A stretch of DNA of 19,591 nucleotides from Pseudomonadota bacterium. GTDB lineage: Bacteria; Desulfobacterota; Desulfovibrionia; Desulfovibrionales; Desulfovibrionaceae. Position 1 is the first letter of the stretch. Every line of letters begins with the position of its first letter. Both the position numbers and the translations under genes were made by a program. The stretch is taken from positions 1 through 19,591 of the forward strand of contig JAEWPX010000095.1 of NCBI GenBank assembly GCA_023399375.1, written 5' to 3'. Shown here piece by piece: positions 9,748 through 16,287 of the stretch. Below the pieces are notes generated by a model. That model had not been told where the DNA came from. It was given only the letters and a program-made list of their open reading frames with translations, and made no database searches.

Positions 9748-10201
9748 GGGATGGAAAACTCTTGGTGGAAAGTTGAGGAATTGGCGTGTTGTCCGGTTAG
9801 TAATCCGGGGGAGTTGCCAAGATGCAACGGACCTAAAAAGACGAAGCCGGACTATCTCTAGCCCGGCTTCGCCTTGAAATCTTTGGTCTTTTGGATCGTA
9901 TCGGACCGTGTTGGAAGTTCTTTTGGGCGGGGTCAACCACATCGAATAGCTAACATGCTTATTAAAAAGGATAAACGTAGTTCGGTTCGATCCTGTTATC
10001 CGGAAAGTTATCCGGTTTTGGGGAGTGCTAGAATTTTTTTCTTGCCCCCATCGCGCCCGATTTTCACACACGGCGAGCACGCCGTCGTCCAGGCCCGCGC
10101 CACGGGTTGATGATATTCGGCAACCGGCAACTGAACATGGTGGTCAAATCAGCTATTCCTCTTTATGTGGAACACTTCGTCCATAGGCAGCGCCTAGTTT
10201 T
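9748..10201. other. 454-bp gene-free junction between chromosome and mobile region
   Basis: No convincing gene lies here. The stretch holds the terminator hairpin at 9842-9871, a small paired element (GTTGC at 9813-9817 with GCAAC at 9824-9828, flanked by GTCCG and CGGAC), and two copies of GTTATCCGG at 9995-10003 and 10007-10015. Composition falls from GC-rich to mixed across it. The left attachment site of the element probably lies here, but I cannot identify the core because the right end is outside the window. I find no tRNA. Confidence 0.5.
9842..9871 (+). terminator. Intrinsic-terminator-like hairpin after the dsdA-DUF1848 unit
   Basis: CGAAGCCGG at 9842-9850 and CCGGCTTCG at 9863-9871 form a perfect 9-bp stem with a 12-base loop. 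The following bases are T-rich (CTTTGGTCTTTT at about 9880-9892) but offset from the stem. It lies 94 bases past the DUF1848 stop and is the best terminator candidate for that transcript. Confidence 0.6.
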
Positions 10202-10202
10202 T
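10184..10202 (+). terminator. Weak hairpin plus T-run facing the mobile region
   Basis: TAGGC at 10184-10188 and GCCTA at 10192-10196 surround a three-base loop and are followed by G and five Ts (10198-10202). It reads as a short plus-strand terminator abutting the 3' end of the minus-strand DUF2971 gene. The stem is short, so this is tentative. Confidence 0.3.
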
Positions 10203-11182
10203 CATTCAATTAGATTAAAGTGTTGATCAAAATAGCGTTTATTGAAAATTTCTCGACCGTTTCTTAACTTATAGGTTGTCCAAAAGTATATAGATTTCCT
10301 ACCGCTACCAGCTATATCGATTCCATCGATTCTTTCCATATTCGGCCTGAGTGCAGTTCGACAACATTCATCCAAAAGCGTTTCAAATGGGACAGTCAAA
10401 AATTCGCGCAACTCCTTCTCCGCATATAAATGTTGACTCGGATCGAAATTCTGAGAACCAATTTTTTCGCATTGTTCATATGGTGTTTTTGATTTTGTTG
10501 TACGAAAAGACAAGTCAAACCCATTAATTTCCCCTTGTAATATTTCCACAGGGCGATGGCTTAGCAATTTATGAATTTTTTCAGAATGAGAATTTTTAAT
10601 ACGTGGCCCTAAATATATCCTACACAGGGCGTCATCTATATAATTTTTTTCTCCAGTTGTTCCAGTAATAAATCGCCATTCTTTTTCATGAGCCCACTCA
10701 AAACGCTTTCTCGTAAGCCGACTAATTATTACGCTATCAACATTGTTCTGGTAAATATCTTTTATTGATATAGGTGGAAGCTGTTCTTTGGCATAAGTAA
10801 CTTTCCGAAGAATTTCATTTTGAAAATCGCCAATAAATATATCATTTGTATCAAACTCTAAGCACATGCCAGCAAAATTATTAGCATAATATGCCCACAT
10901 CGGAAAGTTGTCGTAGGCGCTAGAGAAGGAAACTAATCCAAATTTGTCCGTCATTTTATTAATGTCGGCGTATATATTGCTAACACTTTTTCCGCTATAT
11001 TTAAATATTTCATCAATCAAAGAATCGCTTTGTCCTCCAGTCTCATAGAATGCTTCCATCGGATCGTTCATACTTGAGAAAGGTGCTGAAAATAAGTAGC
11101 TCCTTTGAAGCATATCTATTTCTCGTTCTAGCAATTTATCATCAAGCGGACGGTATCGAAACAGCTTCAATGGTCGATCCAT
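10202..11182 (-). CDS. DUF2971 domain protein, AT-rich cargo gene
   Basis: The 326-residue product matches DUF2971 in its first 215 residues: LFRYRPLDD (7-15), SSMNDPMEAFYE (36-47), FSSAYDNFPMWAYYANNFAGMCLEF split across 86-110, and the C-terminal signature FEWAHEKEWRFI (161-172). The biochemical role of DUF2971 is not established. Residues from about 215 onward, ending NKRYFDQHFNLIE, look like an extra extension that I do not recognise. The gene is far more AT-rich than the surrounding DNA, indicating recent horizontal origin. It is the last gene of the minus-strand block; a ribosome site AGAAGG precedes the ATG, and TAAAAT upstream is a possible minus-10 element, so it probably has its own promoter. 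A defence or host-interaction cargo role is a guess from position. Confidence 0.8.
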   Translation of the reverse strand: MDRPLKLFRYRPLDDKLLEREIDMLQRSYLFSAPFSSMNDPMEAFYETGGQSDSLIDEIFKYSGKSVSNIYADINKMTDKFGLVSFSSAYDNFPMWAYYANNFAGMCLEFDTNDIFIGDFQNEILRKVTYAKEQLPPISIKDIYQNNVDSVIISRLTRKRFEWAHEKEWRFITGTTGEKNYIDDALCRIYLGPRIKNSHSEKIHKLLSHRPVEILQGEINGFDLSFRTTKSKTPYEQCEKIGSQNFDPSQHLYAEKELREFLTVPFETLLDECCRTALRPNMERIDGIDIAGSGRKSIYFWTTYKLRNGREIFNKRYFDQHFNLIE

Positions 11183-11424
11183 AAGAACCTTCTTATTTTA
11201 ATTGGGTATTCATTCTTCGAGAAGCGAAATAAAGCACATTGCCCGCAGATAGGGAAGAGCGGGGCGCAGGATTGGTTCCCCTTCTAACACTCCTCCCCCT
11301 CGGCCGAGTAACTAACCCTCGCGTGTGGGAATCGGCCTCGCCCCTTCTGCCCCGTTTTTTTAGCGCCGACCGTTTGGGCAACGCCTCGGGAAACGCTGCG
11401 GCAATGTGAAGTTTTCTCTACCTC
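11183..11424. other. Gene-free stretch between the HGGxSTG and DUF2971 genes
   Basis: This is where a large-terminase gene would be expected to begin after the small terminase and HGGxSTG genes, but I find none. A 22-codon frame starts as ATGA at the HGGxSTG stop and ends quickly. A 62-codon arginine-rich frame (11193-11381) has no supporting features. CTCGGCCGAG at 11299-11308 and CTTCGAGAAG at 11215-11224 are short palindromes. Composition changes sharply across it, consistent with a recombination joint. Confidence 0.45.
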
Positions 11425-11751
11425 TCATGGGGTCCGCTTTTTCCGCTTCGGTTTGCAGCCGTTTTCGGCAGCCTTGGCCTTACCCTCGGGCGTCGTCGGC
11501 CCGGTGGACAGACCGCCATGGAGCGGGCAGCGGGCGCTTGTGTAGAGGTCTTTCCTCTTGCACGGTGTCCCGGCCCTGGTCTTGGCCCCACAGGTCAGGC
11601 CCCGAAGTTCATCCGGGAAAGGCGGGAACACGGGCGGCGGGTACTGGTAATCCCGGGCACGCCATTCAGCCGCCACCTTCTCGTGCTCGGCAAAGTGATC
11701 TCGCCACAGCTTCCGCAGCCGGCGGCGCTCGGCTTCGTCAATATCGTCCAT
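11425..11751 (-). CDS. HGGxSTG-motif phage protein
   Basis: This 108-residue basic protein has the signature of HGGxSTG domain proteins common in prophages: CGAKTRAGTPCKR (residues 54-66) followed by CPLHGGLSTGPTTPEGKAKA (75-94). Cys54, Cys64, Cys75 and His78 are spaced as a probable small zinc site. The C-terminus is lysine/arginine-rich, suggesting nucleic-acid contact. The N-terminal 45 residues are acidic/basic helical then proline-rich. Its function is unknown; in phage genomes the family often sits near terminase genes, which fits the small terminase two genes upstream. A GAGG five bases before the ATG at 11751 supports the start. Confidence 0.82.
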   Translation of the reverse strand: MDDIDEAERRRLRKLWRDHFAEHEKVAAEWRARDYQYPPPVFPPFPDELRGLTCGAKTRAGTPCKRKDLYTSARCPLHGGLSTGPTTPEGKAKAAENGCKPKRKKRTP

Positions 11752-11835
11752 GTGGGCCTCGCTGGATGTCAGTTACCACGTAGTTTCCACCAATCCCTCG
11801 CGCGTGCGCGCGTATTGCTGCGATAATCGAAGCAG

Positions 11836-12030
11836 CTACTCCTGCACCTCTTCACGGCTACCCAGCACACTACCCAACCGCCTCACGGTCAGCCCCAGCA
11901 GATACGCCACACCCTGGACGTTGAGCGCCGGCACGGGCCTGTTGCCTTCCCCCATGGTGGCAAGCTGGCCTTCAAGGACTTCCAACGCCAGCACCGCCTG
12001 GGCAAGCTCACGGCGTTCGGTCGCGTTCAT
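11836..12030 (-). CDS. 64-residue protein translationally coupled to the small terminase
   Basis: The ATG at 12030 overlaps the terminase stop as ATGA, and the frame runs 64 codons. The sequence is helical with leucine-rich stretches: ELAQAVLALEVLEGQLA near residues 8-24, then LNVQGVAYLLGLTVRRLGSVLG at about 36-57, which has a weak helix-turn-helix look. I do not recognise a family. A longer in-frame reading extends into the terminase gene but is a shadow. Coupling suggests a partner or accessory of the terminase, though that is inference from position only. Confidence 0.65.
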   Translation of the reverse strand: MNATERRELAQAVLALEVLEGQLATMGEGNRPVPALNVQGVAYLLGLTVRRLGSVLGSREEVQE

Positions 12031-12494
12031 TGCTTCGCCTCGGGCAGCGCCGGCTTGACGATCTCGCACTCGATGGCGGGCTCGGGACTCCCGCAAGGCA
12101 CCACGTTCACCGTGACTTGCATCGGCTGATTCCCATCCACCCGGTGATCCAATTCCACGCGGTCGCCGTATTTCTTCGGCCGCAGCTTCGAGGCCAGCCA
12201 CTTTCTGGCGTCGATCATCACACGCACTCTGTTCGGGTCGAGGTCCGAATCGGCAATTTCGAGGATTTCCTCGGCCAGCACGTCGGCTTGCACCTCGCGC
12301 GCGCGGGCGTATTGCGCGGAAAACTCCTGATACTGCCCCAGCCAAGCATAGATCGTCGAAGTCGCCGGCATCCCCTCCATGGCGCAGATCGTCCGAAGGC
12401 TTTTGCCCGCCATGATCTCCTGGCAGATGGTCCCCACTACCTCTTCCGAGTAGCCGCTCGGCCTGCCCGCCTTCGCAACCTGTTTTTTATCCAT
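12027..12494 (-). CDS. Sf6-like phage terminase small subunit
   Basis: The 155-residue protein resembles the small terminase of phage Sf6 along most of its length. GRPSGYSEEV (residues 10-19) is followed by a helix-turn-helix (about 30-56, ending STIYAWLGQYQEF), the ADVLAEEILEIAD helix (70-82), and DARKWLASKLRPKKYGDRVE (95-114). Small terminases bind the packaging site and regulate the large ATPase/nuclease subunit. The start at 12494 has AAAGGAG upstream in the leader and gives the family N-terminus; the frame is open much further upstream, but that part is unrelated. No large subunit follows in the window. Satellites of the SaPI/PICI type carry a lone small terminase to redirect helper packaging. 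Confidence 0.88.
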   Translation of the reverse strand: MDKKQVAKAGRPSGYSEEVVGTICQEIMAGKSLRTICAMEGMPATSTIYAWLGQYQEFSAQYARAREVQADVLAEEILEIADSDLDPNRVRVMIDARKWLASKLRPKKYGDRVELDHRVDGNQPMQVTVNVVPCGSPEPAIECEIVKPALPEAKQ

Positions 12495-12510
12495 GGCGAT
12501 GGCTCCTTTT

Positions 12511-12978
12511 TTATCGCCCGATGACTGCCGGCTGGCCGCTTGTTCCAGTCGTCGCGTTCCCGTGAAATCCTGGCCCGGAATCCGCTTCCTGTGTGGCGTT
12601 CCCGAAGAGAGAAATTGCCCGCGCCCGTCGTTGCTCCCGGGCCTCGGCTGAGTAGTACGGCGACACACCCCGGCGATAGGGCCAGACCGGGCACGGCAAC
12701 AGGTCCAGGTATATTTTCCCCGCCGTACAGCCGGCCACGTCGCCACCGGGGGCGCAGCCGTCGCAGTAGGAGCGAATGACCTTGAGCAAGCGCCGGGACG
12801 CGCCGGCCTCGATGACGCCAGATCGATAGGCATGAAAGGCGCAGTTCACAGATGGGCACTCCGACACCAGGGCGAACGATCCGCCCATGCAGCCGATACA
12901 GAACAGGCGGATGGATTCCAGGGCCGTTTTCCGGGGACCGTCATATCCGGGGACAGCGACTTTACTTTTCTTCGGCAT
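12511..12978 (-). CDS. Cysteine-motif phage protein with two related zinc-finger-like modules
   Basis: This 155-residue protein carries two copies of a pattern. The first is IRLFCIGC at residues 23-30 with Cys41, Cys46 and YRSG at 51-54. The second is IRSYCDGC at 68-75 with Cys84, Cys96 and YRRG at 101-104. Each supplies four cysteines, so two small metal-binding folds produced by internal duplication are likely. Similar single-module proteins occur in many prophages without a known function. The last 50 residues are low-complexity and polar. GGAGG five bases before the ATG at 12978 decides the start. It sits 16 bases before the small terminase gene. Confidence 0.72.
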   Translation of the reverse strand: MPKKSKVAVPGYDGPRKTALESIRLFCIGCMGGSFALVSECPSVNCAFHAYRSGVIEAGASRRLLKVIRSYCDGCAPGGDVAGCTAGKIYLDLLPCPVWPYRRGVSPYYSAEAREQRRARAISLFGNATQEADSGPGFHGNATTGTSGQPAVIGR

Positions 12979-13115
12979 GATCTCCTCCATGTGGAAATCA
13001 GAAAAAATTCTTGCGGTAGGTACTACATGCCCCGGAGTCCCACGGCCTTCATGGGGGTCAGGCCATGCCGGGGTTATCCCCTTCCCATATCCAGATCGTT
13101 GACCGGGGAGGGGGG

Positions 13116-13727
13116 CTACCCCGTGCCGATTCCTTGGCGACGTGCCCACCATGCCAGCAAGAGCGCATCCGCACGGCCGTGGTCTTTCTTTCTGCCGAGG
13201 TCCGCGTCGGGGAACAGCCTACGTGCTGTGGCCAGCGATGCGGCCTTCGTGTCCTTGCCGGCCTTCCAGTCCACAAGCCCGCGTTGCCAATCCTGGGGCC
13301 GGGGACAGACGTAGGGGATGCCGAGGGCGGCGAGGATGCCATGCCATGTGCCGACGTTCTGGCCGAAGGTGAACATGGAGACGACGCCTTGACCGGGCAT
13401 AGCGCCCACCTTCTCCAAGGCAGCGAGGCGCACGTCGAACCGGGCCAGCCACTCCGCCAGCCTGGGCACCACAAGCGCCGGGTCGCCGGGCCAGTCGAAA
13501 AGATCGTGTCCACCGTCGTGGATGAGAGCAGCACATCCGGTAGCGCCGGGGTCGATGCCGATGAAGGCGACGGGGCGAGCCTGTTTCCGTCCTGTATTAT
13601 CAGGCACCACACCCGGCTTTTGGCTTTTATTGGCGTGCAACTTGCGGTCGAGGGCTTCCAGGTCGGCAATGGCCTGGGCCTCGACAGCGGCGTCAGGATC
13701 GGCGACAGTGTGGGGAAAGCGGTTCAT
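13116..13727 (-). CDS. RuvC-like Holliday junction endonuclease (phage type)
   Basis: The 203-residue product has the RuvC nuclease fold. Its active-site acids are Asp59 in FIGIDPGATGCA, Glu105 in ALEKVGAMPGQGV, and Asp182 and Asp187 in KKDHGRADALLLAWW. The MFTFGQNVGTWHGILAALG segment (118-136) is the usual RuvC helix. A 50-residue polar N-terminal extension precedes the domain and includes EALDRKLHANK. It would resolve branched DNA made by replication or recombination, before packaging. The ATG at 13727 overlaps the upstream gene's stop as ATGA, fixing the start and suggesting coupling. Chromosomal RuvC has a different N-terminus and neighbourhood, so this is the element's own copy. Confidence 0.88.
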   Translation of the reverse strand: MNRFPHTVADPDAAVEAQAIADLEALDRKLHANKSQKPGVVPDNTGRKQARPVAFIGIDPGATGCAALIHDGGHDLFDWPGDPALVVPRLAEWLARFDVRLAALEKVGAMPGQGVVSMFTFGQNVGTWHGILAALGIPYVCPRPQDWQRGLVDWKAGKDTKAASLATARRLFPDADLGRKKDHGRADALLLAWWARRQGIGTG

Positions 13728-14428
13728 GCGTCCACCCCCATGAAATCGTCGTTGTCCAGAGCATCACCGGCGACGTACCAAAGGCTTTGCAACGTCACCC
13801 GTTGCCCGGCGCTCCAATGCCGGGGGTACAGCGGCCACATGCTCCCGCCCTCGCCGCGACAGAAGCGCAAGCCGGAATGCTGGCGCATGATGCCCAAGAT
13901 GATCTTCACGGCCTCGGGCTGGGTCAGGCTGGGCAGGCGGGCTATGTGCTGGCGCAAGTAGTCCTGGGCCTCGGCCAGCAGCGAACCTGCATAGGCGATA
14001 AGTTCGGCTTCGAGGCTGGGGGGATAGATAGCGAGGATGCGCTCGCCGGCACGGACGACGCGCACGTCGTACAGGCGGCACACGTCGGCGAGATCGTAGG
14101 CCGCCCACCAGCCGTCAAACGATGAGGCGGCTTCATCGGGAGGGCCGGGGAGCCAACCCAAGCCCGTGGGGTCCGTCTCGGAGCCGGGGGCCGAAGCCTC
14201 CTTGCCCACGGCGTCCTGGGTAGAACCCCTATGGACAATATGGACACAATGGACGGAATTGCCCTTGGTTTCAGATTCAGCCGGCCTAGCCCCCTTATGG
14301 ACAATATGGACAGAACTACCTTGTTCCGGTTGCCCTCCCCGGATTGTGTCCATTCTGTCCAATTTGTCCTTAGGGGTCGGAGGCTGGGGCTCCCCCATCA
14401 CGGCGGCCCACTTGGCGGCGAAGCCCAT
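13724..14428 (-). CDS. Hypothetical protein containing an iteron-like repeat in its N-terminal third
   Basis: I do not recognise the 234-residue product. The N-terminal third is low-complexity, with KLDRMDTIRGG (22-32), SVHIVHKGA (39-47) and SVHCVHIVHRGS (58-69), all encoded by the TGGACA/TGTCCA array. The remaining part looks folded: FDGWWAAYDLADVCRLYDVRVV (about 103-124) followed by alpha/beta segments and PLYPRHWSAGQRVTLQSLW near the C-terminus. It lies between the DUF3987 gene (2-nt gap) and the RuvC gene (ATGA overlap), so a role in replication or recombination is likely. GGGAGG in the end of the upstream gene serves as ribosome site. Confidence 0.7.
   Translation of the reverse strand: MGFAAKWAAVMGEPQPPTPKDKLDRMDTIRGGQPEQGSSVHIVHKGARPAESETKGNSVHCVHIVHRGSTQDAVGKEASAPGSETDPTGLGWLPGPPDEAASSFDGWWAAYDLADVCRLYDVRVVRAGERILAIYPPSLEAELIAYAGSLLAEAQDYLRQHIARLPSLTQPEAVKIILGIMRQHSGLRFCRGEGGSMWPLYPRHWSAGQRVTLQSLWYVAGDALDNDDFMGVDA
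14230..14370. repeat. Iteron-like array of TGGACA hexamers in both orientations
   Basis: TGGACA occurs at 14232, 14241, 14298 and 14307, with a TGGACG variant at 14250. The reverse complement TGTCCA occurs at 14347 and 14356, with TGTCCT at 14365. Within each cluster the units are exactly nine bases apart. The 17-base string TATGGACAATATGGACA is present identically at 14230-14246 and 14296-14312. The array sits inside the 234-aa gene beside the replication genes; it could be an origin or a regulator binding site. Confidence 0.75.
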
Positions 14429-14430
14429 AG

Positions 14431-16287
14431 CTACGCCTCCCAGGTCTTGGGATTGACGATGTAGGCCGCACTCGGTTTCCGGCCAGGGCCTTTCCTAACT
14501 TCGCCCGAAGCCTCGAAAATGAAGGCGCGATCTTCCAGGATGGACAGGCCGGCGTTGACCTTCTCCATGGTCGGGTATCGTCCACGGACGCACCGCAGCG
14601 CATCCCGTGCTGTGAAGCCTGCCACACGGTCGCGCATGATCCAGCGCAAGATGGAGCGGGCGCAGTCCTGGGCGGGGTCGGTCCCCATGAGCCCGAAGGC
14701 GGCCTTGGCGTGCTCGGCCAGGATGGCGGCGACGGCCAAGGCTGACCGCATGGTGTCGGGAGCGATAGAGCACTTGTGGGGATCAGGCGTTGTCGCCACA
14801 TGGAGCAATCCGGCTAGCCGCACGGCTTGTCCCGGGAACTTGCCGGCCCAATCGGTCATGAACTCGAACTGTCCGCCCGGCCGAAGTTCGGTTTCGACCA
14901 TTCCGGCGAACTGCCCCCACAGCGCGTAAGCCGCTGGGTCAAGTCCAAGCCGGTAGGCGGTCTTCGCGCCGTTCTCGTTGATGGCCCACGGTAAGGCCAA
15001 CAGCCGATGAACGGATTGCCGCCATTGTTCCACAAGCTCTATGGGAATCGGCTTGGTTTCGATAAGACGGGCACCCAGGCGGCTTTGCGGCATCACGAAT
15101 AGGAACCGGCCAATCAGACCACGGCCACGGAACCCAGGACGCGAGGCAAGCCCCTGGATGATCTCCGGTTGTGGGGAAATCACCATGGTGATGAGCGGGC
15201 TTTCCAGGAAGATGGAATCCCGCCCCTTGCGGTCAACTTGGCAAGATTCCCCGCTCCACCCCTTTAAAACGATGTCGAAGTTAGGGATGCCGTTTGAGTA
15301 TTTGCCGGCCAGGGTGTCGAATATTCCGCCCTCGGCTTCCAGGAGGCCGATCTTTTCCTCGTGCCGCTCCAAGAGGACGGCCAAGGCTTCGGGCGTAAAG
15401 TCATCGGCTAGGAGGCGCGGCGCGACGGGCACCTCGGGTAATTCCCGTTCCATCGCCTTGATCTCTTCGATGATCTCTTTTCGGGCCTCGGCGTTTGCAG
15501 CCTGGGCGGCCTTGGTCCGCTTGGCCTCAATGGCCTTTTCCAAGGTCTTGCGCTCGGATTCCGCGTCCTGAATGTCATCTTGTATTTCATCTCGCTTGGC
15601 CGCCTGCCACTCGACCAAAGGCTTTTTGCAGGCTTCAACCGTCGCGGATTTTCGTTCTCCGGGAAGTAACGGGCACAGCGCGTAGATATTGAGCGGTTCG
15701 GTGTAACCGGGTTTGACCGCCACACACAGCTTGCGCTGCGCGGCTACGGCTACGGTCCCCAAGGCGTTGACGAGGGCCAACTCGAAGGGCACCTGGACAG
15801 CCTCGGACAGCGCCAGGGGGAAGTCCTTGAGGATGCCCGGCACGATCCCCGGCTCGATGGCTGGCGGCGTGGCTTCGTCGAAGTGGACAGGGGCGCAGTC
15901 TTCCACATGGGCGTGCGTGGCTCCCTGCCCCTCGGACTTGCTCCCGCCTTTCGCCCGCCCCGATCCGACAAACCCCTTGGCCCGGGATATTTCGTCGTCG
16001 AGCCAGCGGCCCCGGACAGCGCCTTTCTCCCGGTATTTGTCTCCTATCGGGAAATGGTCGAAGATGTATTTTATGAGCACCGGGTCAGAGCCAGCGCCGA
16101 CCAATGCGGAGAGCACGCCTCCGATGGCTTCGGAGCGTTGTCCTTTTTCCACACCGTCGAGGATGAGGCGCTTTTTCTCGTCGCTGATCTTCAGGTCATT
16201 GACCAGACCTTGCATTTCGTCGTCAGGCATCCGCACGTCCAACAGGCACGACAGGTCAAGCCCATGCTGCACAAGCTGAATATTCAT
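14431..16287 (-). CDS. DUF3987 domain replication protein (primase/helicase partner)
   Basis: This is a 618-residue DUF3987 protein, a family found beside prim-pol genes in prophages, plasmids and satellites. The domain starts near residue 150 with FPLALSEAVQVPFELALVNALG (156-177) and the characteristic LLPGERKSATVE (207-218), a degenerate P-loop-like turn lacking a standard GK[ST]. A charged coiled coil follows (about 225-285). The core continues with GGIFDTLAGKYSNG (320-333), SPLITMVISPQPE (363-375) and the GRGLIGRFLFVMP segment (388-400). A winged-helix-like tail occupies the last 80 residues. It probably acts as a helicase or primase partner, though no member is well characterised. The ATG at 16287 directly follows the prim-pol stop, with GAGGGG as ribosome site. 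Confidence 0.82.
   Translation of the reverse strand: MNIQLVQHGLDLSCLLDVRMPDDEMQGLVNDLKISDEKKRLILDGVEKGQRSEAIGGVLSALVGAGSDPVLIKYIFDHFPIGDKYREKGAVRGRWLDDEISRAKGFVGSGRAKGGSKSEGQGATHAHVEDCAPVHFDEATPPAIEPGIVPGILKDFPLALSEAVQVPFELALVNALGTVAVAAQRKLCVAVKPGYTEPLNIYALCPLLPGERKSATVEACKKPLVEWQAAKRDEIQDDIQDAESERKTLEKAIEAKRTKAAQAANAEARKEIIEEIKAMERELPEVPVAPRLLADDFTPEALAVLLERHEEKIGLLEAEGGIFDTLAGKYSNGIPNFDIVLKGWSGESCQVDRKGRDSIFLESPLITMVISPQPEIIQGLASRPGFRGRGLIGRFLFVMPQSRLGARLIETKPIPIELVEQWRQSVHRLLALPWAINENGAKTAYRLGLDPAAYALWGQFAGMVETELRPGGQFEFMTDWAGKFPGQAVRLAGLLHVATTPDPHKCSIAPDTMRSALAVAAILAEHAKAAFGLMGTDPAQDCARSILRWIMRDRVAGFTARDALRCVRGRYPTMEKVNAGLSILEDRAFIFEASGEVRKGPGRKPSAAYIVNPKTWEA

Noticed and set aside
9981..10003. 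A tRNA T-arm-like string (GGTTCGATC)
   Set aside because: The flanking bases do not pair into a five-base T-stem and no anticodon or acceptor stem can be built around it.
8437..10080. A 547-codon minus-strand frame spanning the DUF1848 gene and the junction
   Set aside because: It is opposite a recognisable family protein and has a low-complexity composition; the part beyond the gene has no features.
9874..10110. A 78-codon plus-strand frame in the junction region
   Set aside because: It starts right after a terminator hairpin, has no ribosome binding site, and the protein shows no recognisable pattern.
11193..11381. A 62-codon arginine-rich minus-strand frame
   Set aside because: It has no convincing ribosome site, no family resemblance, and an unstable composition across a likely recombination joint.
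12495..12833. N-terminal extension of the small terminase to 268 residues
   Set aside because: It runs through the Cys-motif gene in another frame and lacks similarity; the ATG at 12494 has a good ribosome binding site.
14230..14370. CRISPR array as an explanation for the TGGACA repeats
   Set aside because: The units are only six to nine bases with no unique spacers of CRISPR length, and they occur in both orientations.
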